NCBI GenBank assembly: GCA_965221485.1
Contig: OZ244893.1
Span: forward strand, 1,426,001-1,490,000
Origin: JAJEBT01 sp965221485
Lineage (GTDB): Bacteria; Pseudomonadota; Alphaproteobacteria; MPNO01; UBA830
Length of the DNA stretch: 64,000 bases
Reading direction: 5' to 3'
Below the pieces are notes generated by a model that saw only the letters and a list, made by a program, of their open reading frames with translations, did no database searches and was not told where the DNA came from. Each line of letters begins with the position of its first letter. Within the stretch, counting starts at the first letter, position 1. Both the position numbers and the translations under genes were made by a program. Below, in pieces: positions 26,865-34,935 of the stretch.

Positions 26865-27307
26865 AGGGCTGCCGGTGCGGGGATTTTCGCCAAAGGCCTT
26901 GATTGGCAGCGTTCAGCAACCCGCCGGCACCGCCGGCTTTCTTCTTGCAAGTGTCTTGCCTGATCCGTCAATGACGCGAGATATCTGTTCAGGAAGCTCA
27001 CCCATCGGTCGTTTGACCCACTCAAGAGTCATGCCCTTGTTCGCGCATTCCGGTGTCAGCTCAGGCGTCAGGGTCTCGCCGCCGGCCTGGCCGGTCGATC
27101 CATGGAGCTGGCAAACGCTCCCTCGCAAGGATCTGCGCCGGGATCCGGAGCATGAGCCGTGGCGCAGAAGAAGTGTGTCAGAAAACGTGCTAGTTTTCGT
27201 ACCGATCCGGGCCAACCTGTCGTGTCACCGCCATCCAGCTGCGAACGGCGCGTAACATTTGAAATGGATCCCCGAGAGGCCTTGGATACAGAAGGGAGAC
27301 GCATCGA
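26865..27307. other. Intergenic between the MetE-like and VOC genes
   Basis: Contains the terminator at 26923-26946. A minus-strand open frame (27215 to 26913) has a protein-like stretch (ECANKGMTLEWVKRPMGELP), but it has no visible ribosome-binding site and its end runs through the terminator hairpin. I do not call it a gene. GAAGGGAG just before 27308 is the Shine-Dalgarno of the VOC gene. Confidence 0.5.
26923..26946 (+). terminator. Rho-independent terminator after the MetE-like gene
   Basis: GCCGGC (26923-26928), loop ACC, GCCGGC (26932-26937), then TTTCTTCTT. A short, fully GC stem with a U-rich tail 58 bases after the stop codon. Confidence 0.7.
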
Positions 27308-27763
27308 ATGGGTGACGGAATTACGGTGGAACGTGTCGATCATATCGGTATTCGCGTTGCGGACCTCGATCGATCCCTGAAGTTCTATGAATTGCTCGGC
27401 TTCGAGGAAACCAGCCGCGCTGTCGGCGATCCGGTGGTCATTATCCGAAACGCCTGCGATGTCGAACTCAATCTGGTCGTGAACGGCGCACCGGAGGAGG
27501 ACGGAACCAATATTCTCATGGATGTCGCAACCAAGTATGCCGGCCTGACACATCTTGCACTCCGGGTACCGAGCATCACGGGAGCCATCAGAACCCTGAA
27601 ACAGAATGACATTCCGATCACGCAGGGTCCCGTCATGTTTGGCCGGGATGGCCATGTCTCCGTATTTGTGCGCGATCCCGACCGCAATGTCATCGAATTC
27701 CGGGGCCGCGCAGAAGATCATGGTTCGATCGAAGGTCTGGAGTTCTACCAGAACCAGAACTGA
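27308..27763 (+). CDS. VOC superfamily (glyoxalase/dioxygenase fold) protein
   Basis: The 151-residue protein contains one vicinal-oxygen-chelate domain. VDHIGIRVADLDRSLKFYELLGF gives the first metal-type His in the opening beta strand (split: VDHIGIRVADLDRS and KFYELLGF). THLALRV supplies the second position, and VFVRDPDRNVIEFRG the C-terminal Glu. So a divalent-metal site is likely. Family members include glyoxalase I, methylmalonyl-CoA epimerase and ring-cleaving dioxygenases; the sequence does not decide. Strong GAAGGGAG ribosome-binding site. Neighbours in the accessory catabolic region suggest breakdown of a small-molecule intermediate. Confidence 0.88.
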   Translation: MGDGITVERVDHIGIRVADLDRSLKFYELLGFEETSRAVGDPVVIIRNACDVELNLVVNGAPEEDGTNILMDVATKYAGLTHLALRVPSITGAIRTLKQNDIPITQGPVMFGRDGHVSVFVRDPDRNVIEFRGRAEDHGSIEGLEFYQNQN

Positions 27764-27948
27764 CGAAGGGTCGACCTGCCGCCTGTTTGTCCCGGCCCGA
27801 TCTGCATGAATCAGCGCTGTGCTCGCCGGGCCACCTTCCCTGTCACGGCATACCGCCCGGAACAGTTGGTATGGCTACATCGGACTGAGGCCCCAATGCA
27901 GGTGCAATTCACAAGGGGCACACAGAAAAGACCAGGCGGCTTCGTTCC

Positions 27949-28845
27949 TTGAACACCACCAAAGGATTTTCACACAGCCCGACCCCTAACAACCTGAGGG
28001 GGATCCTCTGGATGCTTGTAGCCGTCACGATGTTGACGGCCATGTTTGCGGTCATCAAACAGCTGACAACCGAACTTCCGGTGTTTGTCGTTGCACTCGC
28101 CCGAACCTTCTTCTCCCTTGCCCTGCTGCTGCCATGGCTTGTCCGCTACGGGGTTCCTGCGATTCGAACCACCCGCCTGACCACACATTTTTTTCGAGCT
28201 TTCTTCGGCACCACAGCATTTGTTCTGGTCGTATTTTCCCTGGAGCGCCTGATTCTGGCCGACGCCATGGTTCTCGCCTTCACGTCGCCATTCTGGTCGA
28301 TTCTGATTTCCGTAATCTTTCTCGGTGAAGTGTTCAGAAAACCGCGGCTTGCTGCCACCGTAATCGGATTCTGTGGTGTCATCATGATCGTCAAGCCCCA
28401 GGCAGACATTGAACCGGCCATGCTTCTGGCTCTTGGCAGCGCCGTGATGACGTCAACGGCCATGATCACGATGAAACGACTGACATCAACCGAACCGCCA
28501 ACCCGAATCGTCTTCTATTTCATGTTTTTCGGTACGCTGATCCTGATTCCTCCCGCCATCCTGACCTGGCAAACGCCGGATCTGGTCCAGCTGATCTGGC
28601 TGTTCGGTGCTGGCCTTCTTGGTGCTATCGGGCAGGAATGCCTGGCGCGCGCTTATGATGCCGGTGAAGTTGGCATCGTTGCGCCATTCGACTTTCTGCG
28701 TCTGCCAATCGCTGCCTTTCTGGGTTACCTCATATTCACCGAACTTCCCGATCTCTGGTCCGTGGCCGGAACAGTGGTCATTGCTTCTGCAGCAATCTTC
28801 CTGATTCGTCACAGTGCAAGGGAACGAAGCAGCCGCAGGTCCTGA
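27949..28845 (+). CDS. DMT-superfamily (EamA) permease
   Basis: The 298-residue inner-membrane protein has about ten hydrophobic segments in two EamA halves. The first (GILWMLVAVTMLTAMFAVIK to IMIVKP) and second (LLALGSAVMTSTAMITMK to IFLIRH) repeats are clear. Members export or import metabolites such as amino acids, nucleotides or S-adenosylmethionine; substrate unknown. The frame begins with TTG at 27949. No better start keeps the first helix intact, but TTG is uncertain. It is convergent with guaD, 36 bases away, and could serve the purine locus or the preceding catabolic genes. Confidence 0.85.
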   Translation: MNTTKGFSHSPTPNNLRGILWMLVAVTMLTAMFAVIKQLTTELPVFVVALARTFFSLALLLPWLVRYGVPAIRTTRLTTHFFRAFFGTTAFVLVVFSLERLILADAMVLAFTSPFWSILISVIFLGEVFRKPRLAATVIGFCGVIMIVKPQADIEPAMLLALGSAVMTSTAMITMKRLTSTEPPTRIVFYFMFFGTLILIPPAILTWQTPDLVQLIWLFGAGLLGAIGQECLARAYDAGEVGIVAPFDFLRLPIAAFLGYLIFTELPDLWSVAGTVVIASAAIFLIRHSARERSSRRS

Positions 28846-28881
28846 TGATATCTGCAGACACGCCGGGACAGGGTCAATCAG

Positions 28882-30240
28882 TCATTCACCCTGGCGGAAA
28901 ATACGTTTTCCATCGGCGTAAGTTGCACAGATGGCGCGGTCATCGGCGAGGACAATCTGTGCAAACAGGACGTCAGTCAGGCTCTCCGCACGGTCAACCC
29001 TTTGCCGAATCACAGGCGTCGAACGCGGATCAACAATCACGAGATCGGCTTCGTAGCCGACCGCAACCCGCCCGATACTGTCATCCAGTGAGAGCGCCCT
29101 GGCTGCCCCGGCCGTAACCAGCCAGAACGCCAGTTCGGGGGGCAAACTCCAACCTGAGAGTTGTGCAATCTCGTAGGCCGCCTTCATGGTTGCAAACGGC
29201 GACAGGGAACTCCCGCCACCAACGTCACTCGCCAGGGCAACCCGGGCTCCTGAATCAAGGGCCTGGCGCATATTGAACAGGCCGCTGCCAACAAACAGAT
29301 TGGAGGTGGGGCAATGCACAAGCCTGGATCCGCTCGTGGCAATCCGGTCGAGATCGCGATTGTCCAGAAATATGGCGTGGCCGAATAACGTCCGAGGGCC
29401 GAGCAATCCGGCACGGTCATAAACATCCAGATAGGACACCGCTTCGGGAAAGAGCTCCGCAACCCATGCTGTCTCTTCCGTGTTCTCGGCAAGATGGGTC
29501 TGCAGATAGACGTCCGGAAATTCAGCCAGCAAATCTCCGCATAGCCCGAGCTGTTCGGGGGTGCTGGTCGGCGCGAAGCGAGGCGTCACAGCATAAAGCC
29601 CGCGTCCACGGCCATGCCAGCGCGTGATCAGCGATCGACTGTGCTCATACCCCGAGCGCGCGGTGTCACGCAGGGCCGCGGGCGCATTGCGATCCATCAG
29701 GACCTTTCCCGCGATTACACGAAGCCCGCGCGTCAACGCCTCTTCGAAAAACGCATCTACCGATTCAGGATGAACGGTACAATAGACCGCAGCTGTCGTG
29801 ACGCCGTTGGCAACCAGCAGGTCGAGAAACAGGCGCGCCTGAACACGGGCATAGACCGGGTCGTCATAGCGTGCCTCCTCCGGAAACGTGTAGGTTTCGA
29901 GCCATTCGAGCAATTGCGTCCCGTAGGAGGCCATGACACCGAGTTGGGGATAATGGACGTGACAGTCCAGGAAACCCGGCAGTATGAGGTGATCCCCGTA
30001 GTCATGGAGTTCCGCGCCCACACGGAAGGAGGGCGGCAGGTCAGCCCCATCACCGACCCAGATGATCCTGCCGTCTTCGACAGCCACCACCCCGTTCTCG
30101 ATGTGAACAACCGCCTCCTGCGCGAGCGTCGGATCGTCGTCAAATGACAGAACCTGACCGGCAAGCAAAACCCGTCGGCGCGTATCGCCACTCACGATTG
30201 AAGACGCCTCGCCAAATCTCGGCCGCGTATCAGATGGCAA
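28882..30240 (-). CDS. guaD: Guanine deaminase
   Basis: A zinc amidohydrolase of 452 residues converting guanine to xanthine and ammonia. PGFLDCHVHYPQ gives the HxH metal ligands, QTHLAEN a third His, FGHAIFLD the catalytic-side His, and ASDVGGGSSLSPF the metal Asp with the guanine deaminase-specific GGGSSLS. Length fits the family. The frame opens at TTG 30240; a GTG at codon 17 (VSGDTRRR), preceded by GAGG, is an alternative start. It is the last gene of the long purine operon, 33 bases after the BMP binding protein gene, and feeds xanthine to XdhAB. Confidence 0.95.
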   Translation of the reverse strand: MPSDTRPRFGEASSIVSGDTRRRVLLAGQVLSFDDDPTLAQEAVVHIENGVVAVEDGRIIWVGDGADLPPSFRVGAELHDYGDHLILPGFLDCHVHYPQLGVMASYGTQLLEWLETYTFPEEARYDDPVYARVQARLFLDLLVANGVTTAAVYCTVHPESVDAFFEEALTRGLRVIAGKVLMDRNAPAALRDTARSGYEHSRSLITRWHGRGRGLYAVTPRFAPTSTPEQLGLCGDLLAEFPDVYLQTHLAENTEETAWVAELFPEAVSYLDVYDRAGLLGPRTLFGHAIFLDNRDLDRIATSGSRLVHCPTSNLFVGSGLFNMRQALDSGARVALASDVGGGSSLSPFATMKAAYEIAQLSGWSLPPELAFWLVTAGAARALSLDDSIGRVAVGYEADLVIVDPRSTPVIRQRVDRAESLTDVLFAQIVLADDRAICATYADGKRIFRQGE

Positions 30241-30273
30241 TCCCGATACGCGGCCCGGGAGGGTGGCGGACGA

Positions 30274-31338
30274 TTACTTTGGAACGCTGCCCTCAACACC
30301 GTCTACGTAGACATCCATACCCAGCAACAACTGGTCGGAGGCCGTTTCTCCCGCCTTGACCAGCACCTTTCCGGACTGATCCTTGATCTCACCCGTGAAC
30401 GCATGCACTGTTCCCGAGATGATCCCTTTCCGGGTTTCCTCTGCCAGAGCCACAACGTCTGCAGGAATGGCTTCGTTGTAGGGTGCAAGACCCACCATTC
30501 CCTCCTTGAAACCATGCCAGACATCTCCCGACTTCCAGGTTCCGTCCAGGACCGCCTGGGCGCGGGCAATATAATAGGGATCCCAGTGATCAAGGATTGC
30601 TGTCAGGTGGCGTTTCGGGCCAAAGGCCGCCATATTCGAAGCCTGTCCCACGGCCCAGACGCCGCGTTGTTCGGCAACCTGGACCGGCGCCGGGGAATCC
30701 GTATGCTGCATGATTACATCAGCCCCCTGATCGATCAGGGTTTTGGCTGCATCGGCCTCCTTGCCGGGATCGAACCAGGTCGACACCCATACCACCTTGA
30801 TCTGGATTTTCGGATTGACCGATCGCGCAGCCAGGAAGGTCGCGTTGATTCCACGCACCACTTCCGGAATCGGAAACGAAGCGACATAACCAAGTATGTT
30901 GGACTTTGTCATGTGGCCGACAATCTTGCCCACCACGTAGCGACCCTCATAAAATCGAGCCGAGTATGTTGATACGTTTGGCGCCCGCTTGAAGCCTGTC
31001 GCATGCTCGAAATAGACATCGGGAAACTTTTTCGCCACGCGCACGGTCGGATTCATGTAGCCGAAGGATGTTGTGAAGATCAGACGGTGACCTGTCGACG
31101 CGAGCTTGCTGATGACGCGCTGGGCGTCTGCTCCCTCGGGCACGCTTTCCACGTAGGTCGTCTTGACCTTGTCGCCCAGCGCCTTTTCTATTGCCAGCCG
31201 ACCGACGTCATGCTGGTAAGACCATCCGAAATCACCAATCGGTCCGACATAAACAAATCCGATCTTGAGCTGCGCCTGGGCAGCGCCAGCCGCCAGGGTC
31301 AAAGCTGCGGCAAACAGCAACATCCTGACACGAATCAT
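30274..31338 (-). CDS. BMP-family ABC transporter substrate-binding protein (purine/nucleoside)
   Basis: The 354-residue periplasmic protein has signal peptide MIRVRMLLFAAALTLAAGA followed by AQAQ and a mature start LKIGFVYVGPIGDFGWSYQHD. This is the Bmp/PnrA fold known to bind purine nucleosides or bases. VIMQHTDSPAPVQVAEQRGVWA lines the ligand cleft in homologues (shown in part: QHTDSPAPVQVAEQ). GGAG lies eight bases before ATG. It is encoded after two permeases and an ATPase of the same transporter type and before guaD, so a purine ligand such as guanine, xanthine or a nucleoside is inferred. Confidence 0.92.
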   Translation of the reverse strand: MIRVRMLLFAAALTLAAGAAQAQLKIGFVYVGPIGDFGWSYQHDVGRLAIEKALGDKVKTTYVESVPEGADAQRVISKLASTGHRLIFTTSFGYMNPTVRVAKKFPDVYFEHATGFKRAPNVSTYSARFYEGRYVVGKIVGHMTKSNILGYVASFPIPEVVRGINATFLAARSVNPKIQIKVVWVSTWFDPGKEADAAKTLIDQGADVIMQHTDSPAPVQVAEQRGVWAVGQASNMAAFGPKRHLTAILDHWDPYYIARAQAVLDGTWKSGDVWHGFKEGMVGLAPYNEAIPADVVALAEETRKGIISGTVHAFTGEIKDQSGKVLVKAGETASDQLLLGMDVYVDGVEGSVPK

Positions 31339-31389
31339 TCCTTTGTCTCCTTCAAAAGCCGTCCAGTTGCATATCGGTATAATGCCTGC

Positions 31390-32316
31390 TCATCCCGCCG
31401 CGTGAAAGTTTTTTCCAAGACAGGCAGGGGCTCCGATCCGCGCCCTCAGGCCCTCTCTTGAAATGATCACGAGCACGATAATCGTGCCAATATAGGGCAG
31501 CATTGAGAGAAACTGGGCGGAAACATCCACTCCGAAACCCTGGGCGTGGAGCTGAACAATCGTGATGCCCCCAAAGAGATAGGCGCCAAAAAAAGCCCGC
31601 CATGGGCGCCATGCCGCAAAGACGACAAGCGCCAGCGCGATCCATCCGCGGCCCGCAGTCATGTTTTCGACCCAGAGCGGGGTGTAGGCCAGTGAAAGAT
31701 ATGCGCCGCCGATGCCCGCCATGGCACCACCGAACAAAACGGCCGCCATGCGTATCAGGGCGACAGAATAACCGATGGAATGGGCCGCCTCGTGATTGTC
31801 TCCGACTGCACGCACCATCATGCCAACCCGCGTCCGGTTCAGGAACCAGGTCAGCAGCGCGACAAGCACGAGGGACAGATAAACCAGGATATCCTGACCG
31901 AACAGGACCGGGCCCAGTACCGGAATGGACGTGAGGCCCGGAATATCCAGTTTCGGCAAACCCTCGAGAGTCTTTCCGACAAAGCTGTAGCCGGCAAGCG
32001 CACTCAGTCCGAGGCCAAAAATTGTAAGGGCAAGGCCAGTAGCAACCTGATTGGCCTGAAGGTAGATGGTAAGCCCGCCAAATATTGCAGCAAGAACAAG
32101 ACCGGCAACAGCTCCGGCCACAACGCCCACCAGCCCGCTCCCTGTGGTCACAGCAAAGGCAAACGCGGTAACGGCACCAACGATCATCATCCCCTCGACA
32201 CCAAGATTGAGTACGCCCGATCGCTCCACAACCACCTCGCCGGCAGCGGCAAATACCAGCGGAGTCGCGGCTGTGATGATCGTCAGCATGGCCGGAACCA
32301 GCCACTCCATACTCAT
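31390..32316 (-). CDS. ABC transporter permease (purine/nucleoside type, second permease)
   Basis: The 308-residue membrane protein has about nine hydrophobic segments and the BPD_transp_2 fold. Typical motifs are TPLVFAAAGEVVVERSGVLNLGVEG, shown here as AGEVVVERSGVLNLGVEG, and the cytoplasmic loop with GxxxxAxxIGYSV (EAAHSIGYSVALIR) that couples to the ATPase. It pairs with the permease at 32313-33428 to form the channel. ATGA overlap with the upstream permease; 51 bases precede the binding protein gene. Confidence 0.92.
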   Translation of the reverse strand: MSMEWLVPAMLTIITAATPLVFAAAGEVVVERSGVLNLGVEGMMIVGAVTAFAFAVTTGSGLVGVVAGAVAGLVLAAIFGGLTIYLQANQVATGLALTIFGLGLSALAGYSFVGKTLEGLPKLDIPGLTSIPVLGPVLFGQDILVYLSLVLVALLTWFLNRTRVGMMVRAVGDNHEAAHSIGYSVALIRMAAVLFGGAMAGIGGAYLSLAYTPLWVENMTAGRGWIALALVVFAAWRPWRAFFGAYLFGGITIVQLHAQGFGVDVSAQFLSMLPYIGTIIVLVIISREGLRARIGAPACLGKNFHAAG

Positions 32317-33428
32317 GGCATCCGCTCCATACCCGCCAATCTGCGATCTTTCGATCCCCGGGCCAATCGGAAGCGGTACTTGATCAGCACATCGCTTGCC
32401 AACAGAAAGAACAGCAGCATGCCCTGGAAAACACCCGTCACCGCATTCGGCAAGTTCATGGTGATCTGGGCAGAGTCACCACCAAGATAGGTGAGCGCCA
32501 TCAACAACCCGGCCAGCAGGACACCGACGGGATGCAGACGCCCGAGAAAAGCGACAATAATCGCTGTGAAGCCGTAACCTGGCGAAATCTTGGGAACAAT
32601 CTGGCCGATGGCCCCCGAGACTTCAATAACACCCGCCAGACCCGCACACCCGCCCGAAATCATGAGTGTGAGCCAGACCAGCCGCGCTTCCCGGTAACCG
32701 GCGAACCGGGCCGCCAGCGGCGCCATCCCGATCACCCTGATCTGAAAGCCGATAACGTGGCGAGCCATGACAACCCAGCCGCCAGCCACGATGAGCAGGG
32801 CAAGCAACCAGCCCAGATTCAATCGCGTCCCCTCAATGAGGGTTGGCAACAGGGCCGAATCGTGGAATAGCCGCGACTCGGGAAAATTCATACCGTCCGG
32901 ATCCTTCCACGGACCGTGGATCAGGTAGCTCAAGACCAGCAGGCCGATATAGGTCATCATCAGGCTGGTCAGAATTTCATTGGTATTGCAGCGTGTCTTC
33001 AGAAACGCCGGCACCGCTGCCCAGAGCATGCCTCCGGCAATGCCCGCCAAAAGCATTCCCGGAAGGAGAAAAACATGTTCCTGTTCGAAGAAAGCGAGAG
33101 CAACTCCGCCGCCGGCCAGGGCACCAATCGTCAACTGTCCCTCGGCACCGATATTCCAGACATTGGCTCGAAAACCGAACGAAAGTCCCACGCCGATCAA
33201 GATCAAGGGTGTCGCCTTGACAAGAAGTTCGGCGATTCCGTCAAGTGATGACAGGGGTTCGACGAAGAATGCCATCACCGCACCAACAGGATTGACACCA
33301 AGCAGGCCGAACATTCCCATCGAAGCCACGAGTGTCAGAATGACGGCAATGACCGGCGAGGCATAAAGCATCGCCCGTGACGGCTCGGGACGGGCTTCAA
33401 GCCTGATCATCTGCAGGCGCCCCGGCAC
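32313..33428 (-). CDS. ABC transporter permease (purine/nucleoside type, first permease)
   Basis: A 371-residue BPD_transp_2 permease with about ten hydrophobic segments. Signature parts are SFGFRANVWNIGAEGQLTIGA (shown as FRANVWNIGAEGQLTIGA) and KTRCNTNEILTSLMMTYIG, which are characteristic of the nucleoside ABC importer permease YufP/NupP type. AARFAGYREARLVW is the EAA-like coupling loop. It starts 32 bases inside the ATPase gene and overlaps the next permease by ATGA, so all are translationally coupled. Confidence 0.92.
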   Translation of the reverse strand: MPGRLQMIRLEARPEPSRAMLYASPVIAVILTLVASMGMFGLLGVNPVGAVMAFFVEPLSSLDGIAELLVKATPLILIGVGLSFGFRANVWNIGAEGQLTIGALAGGGVALAFFEQEHVFLLPGMLLAGIAGGMLWAAVPAFLKTRCNTNEILTSLMMTYIGLLVLSYLIHGPWKDPDGMNFPESRLFHDSALLPTLIEGTRLNLGWLLALLIVAGGWVVMARHVIGFQIRVIGMAPLAARFAGYREARLVWLTLMISGGCAGLAGVIEVSGAIGQIVPKISPGYGFTAIIVAFLGRLHPVGVLLAGLLMALTYLGGDSAQITMNLPNAVTGVFQGMLLFFLLASDVLIKYRFRLARGSKDRRLAGMERMP

Positions 33429-34935
33429 CAGTATCGAGACCCGACATCATCAACCCGACATCCTCGACTGTCAGGTCGCCGACAGGGCGGGCTTCTGACA
33501 AGCGGCCATCGCAGATCACCGCGATCCTGTCGGAGATCTCGAACAATTCCTCAAGGTCCTGGGAAATGACCAGGACTGCCGTCCCGTTGACTGCCAGATC
33601 CATCAGGGCCTGACGAATCGCAGCGGCAGAACCGGCATCGACTCCCCAGGTTGGCTGGACCGCAATGATGACCTTCGGGTCCTGAAGAATCTCTCGCCCG
33701 ACTATGAATTTCTGGAGATTCCCGCCGGACAGGCTTCCGGCAACGTGAGACACCCCGGGGGTCTTCACACGAAAACTGTTCACCACGCGTTCGGCAAATG
33801 CTGTTGCGGCCTCGGTGTTGATGAATCCCCGACGGGACAGACCCTGGCTTCCCATAGCCGACAACAGTCCATTTTCCCAAAGTGAGAGATCGACCACGGC
33901 TCCCTGCCCGACGCGCTCCTCCGGTACAAAAACCATACCCTCGGCCCGCCGTTCCATAGGACCCGACTGACCGATGGATTTTCCATCCACCCGAATGATA
34001 CCGGCACTGGCGCTCCGAACCTCGCCAGTCAGCGCTTCCATGAGTTCACGCTGTCCGTTGCCGGCGATGCCTGCAATTCCGACAACCTCGCCCGCTGAGA
34101 TCGTCAGGTTGACAGAGTTCAGGTCGGTGCCGTGCTGATGCACGGATATGGCGCTGAGATTCTCGATGTTGAGCAATGGCCTTCCGAGTGAGCGGTCCGA
34201 CGACTGTTCGGGACTCCTGAAATTTTCCCCCATCATCATCTCGGCAAGCGACCGCGCGGTCTCCCGGGCAGGATCGCACTCGGCGACGACGCGGCCCCTC
34301 CGCATCACTGTCGCCGTATCGCAAAGGCTCCGTATCTCTTCCAGTCGATGCGAGATATAGAGGATGGCCACATCTTCCGTTGCGAGTCTCCTCAGGGTCT
34401 CGAACAGGGTCTCCGCTTCCTGAGGTGTCAGGACAGAGGTCGGCTCATCCATGATCAGCAATCGCGGGTTCTGCAAAAGGCAGCGTACGACCTCTATTCG
34501 CTGGCGCTCTCCCACCGACAGGCTGTGCACAAGGCGTTCGGGATCAAGCGGCAAGCCGTACTGAACCGAAACGTCGCGAATTCGTTCCGCCAGATTGCCG
34601 CGAGCAAGCTGTGGAGGCAGTCCAAGCGCGATGTTCTCCTCCACCGTCATCGCCTCAAACAATGAGAAATGCTGAAACACCATGCCGATTCCAAGCCTGC
34701 GCGCGGCGTGAGGACTGGGAATACGGACCGTTTCGCCCTCCCACGAAAGCTGGCCCGAATCTGCGCGCTGAACACCGTAAATAATCTTGACCAGCGTCGA
34801 TTTTCCGGCACCGTTTTCGCCAAGCAAGGCGTGGATCTCGCCCGGCATGACACTCAGATTTACGTCATCATTGGCAATGACGCCGGGGTACAGTTTCGTG
34901 ATTGCGGCGGCCTCGAGGCGTGCCGGACGGTTCAT
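33397..34935 (-). CDS. ABC transporter ATP-binding protein, duplicated domains
   Basis: The 512-residue protein has two ABC domains. The first has Walker A GENGAGKSTLVKIIYG, signature SVGERQRIEVVR and Walker B LLIMDEPTSVLTP. The second is the usual degenerate partner: GIAGNGQRELMEAL replaces Walker A, with LSGGNLQKFIVGRE and KVIIAVQPTWGVDAG. This asymmetric arrangement is normal for sugar and nucleoside importers of this class (YufO/NupO-like). ATGA overlap with xdhB upstream places the importer in the same transcript as xanthine dehydrogenase. Confidence 0.94.
   Translation of the reverse strand: MNRPARLEAAAITKLYPGVIANDDVNLSVMPGEIHALLGENGAGKSTLVKIIYGVQRADSGQLSWEGETVRIPSPHAARRLGIGMVFQHFSLFEAMTVEENIALGLPPQLARGNLAERIRDVSVQYGLPLDPERLVHSLSVGERQRIEVVRCLLQNPRLLIMDEPTSVLTPQEAETLFETLRRLATEDVAILYISHRLEEIRSLCDTATVMRRGRVVAECDPARETARSLAEMMMGENFRSPEQSSDRSLGRPLLNIENLSAISVHQHGTDLNSVNLTISAGEVVGIAGIAGNGQRELMEALTGEVRSASAGIIRVDGKSIGQSGPMERRAEGMVFVPEERVGQGAVVDLSLWENGLLSAMGSQGLSRRGFINTEAATAFAERVVNSFRVKTPGVSHVAGSLSGGNLQKFIVGREILQDPKVIIAVQPTWGVDAGSAAAIRQALMDLAVNGTAVLVISQDLEELFEISDRIAVICDGRLSEARPVGDLTVEDVGLMMSGLDTGAGAPADDQA

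Noticed and set aside
26913..27215. 100-codon minus-strand frame downstream of the MetE-like gene
   Set aside because: A plausible central stretch, but its 3' end coincides with the terminator hairpin at 26923-26946 and no ribosome-binding site is visible.
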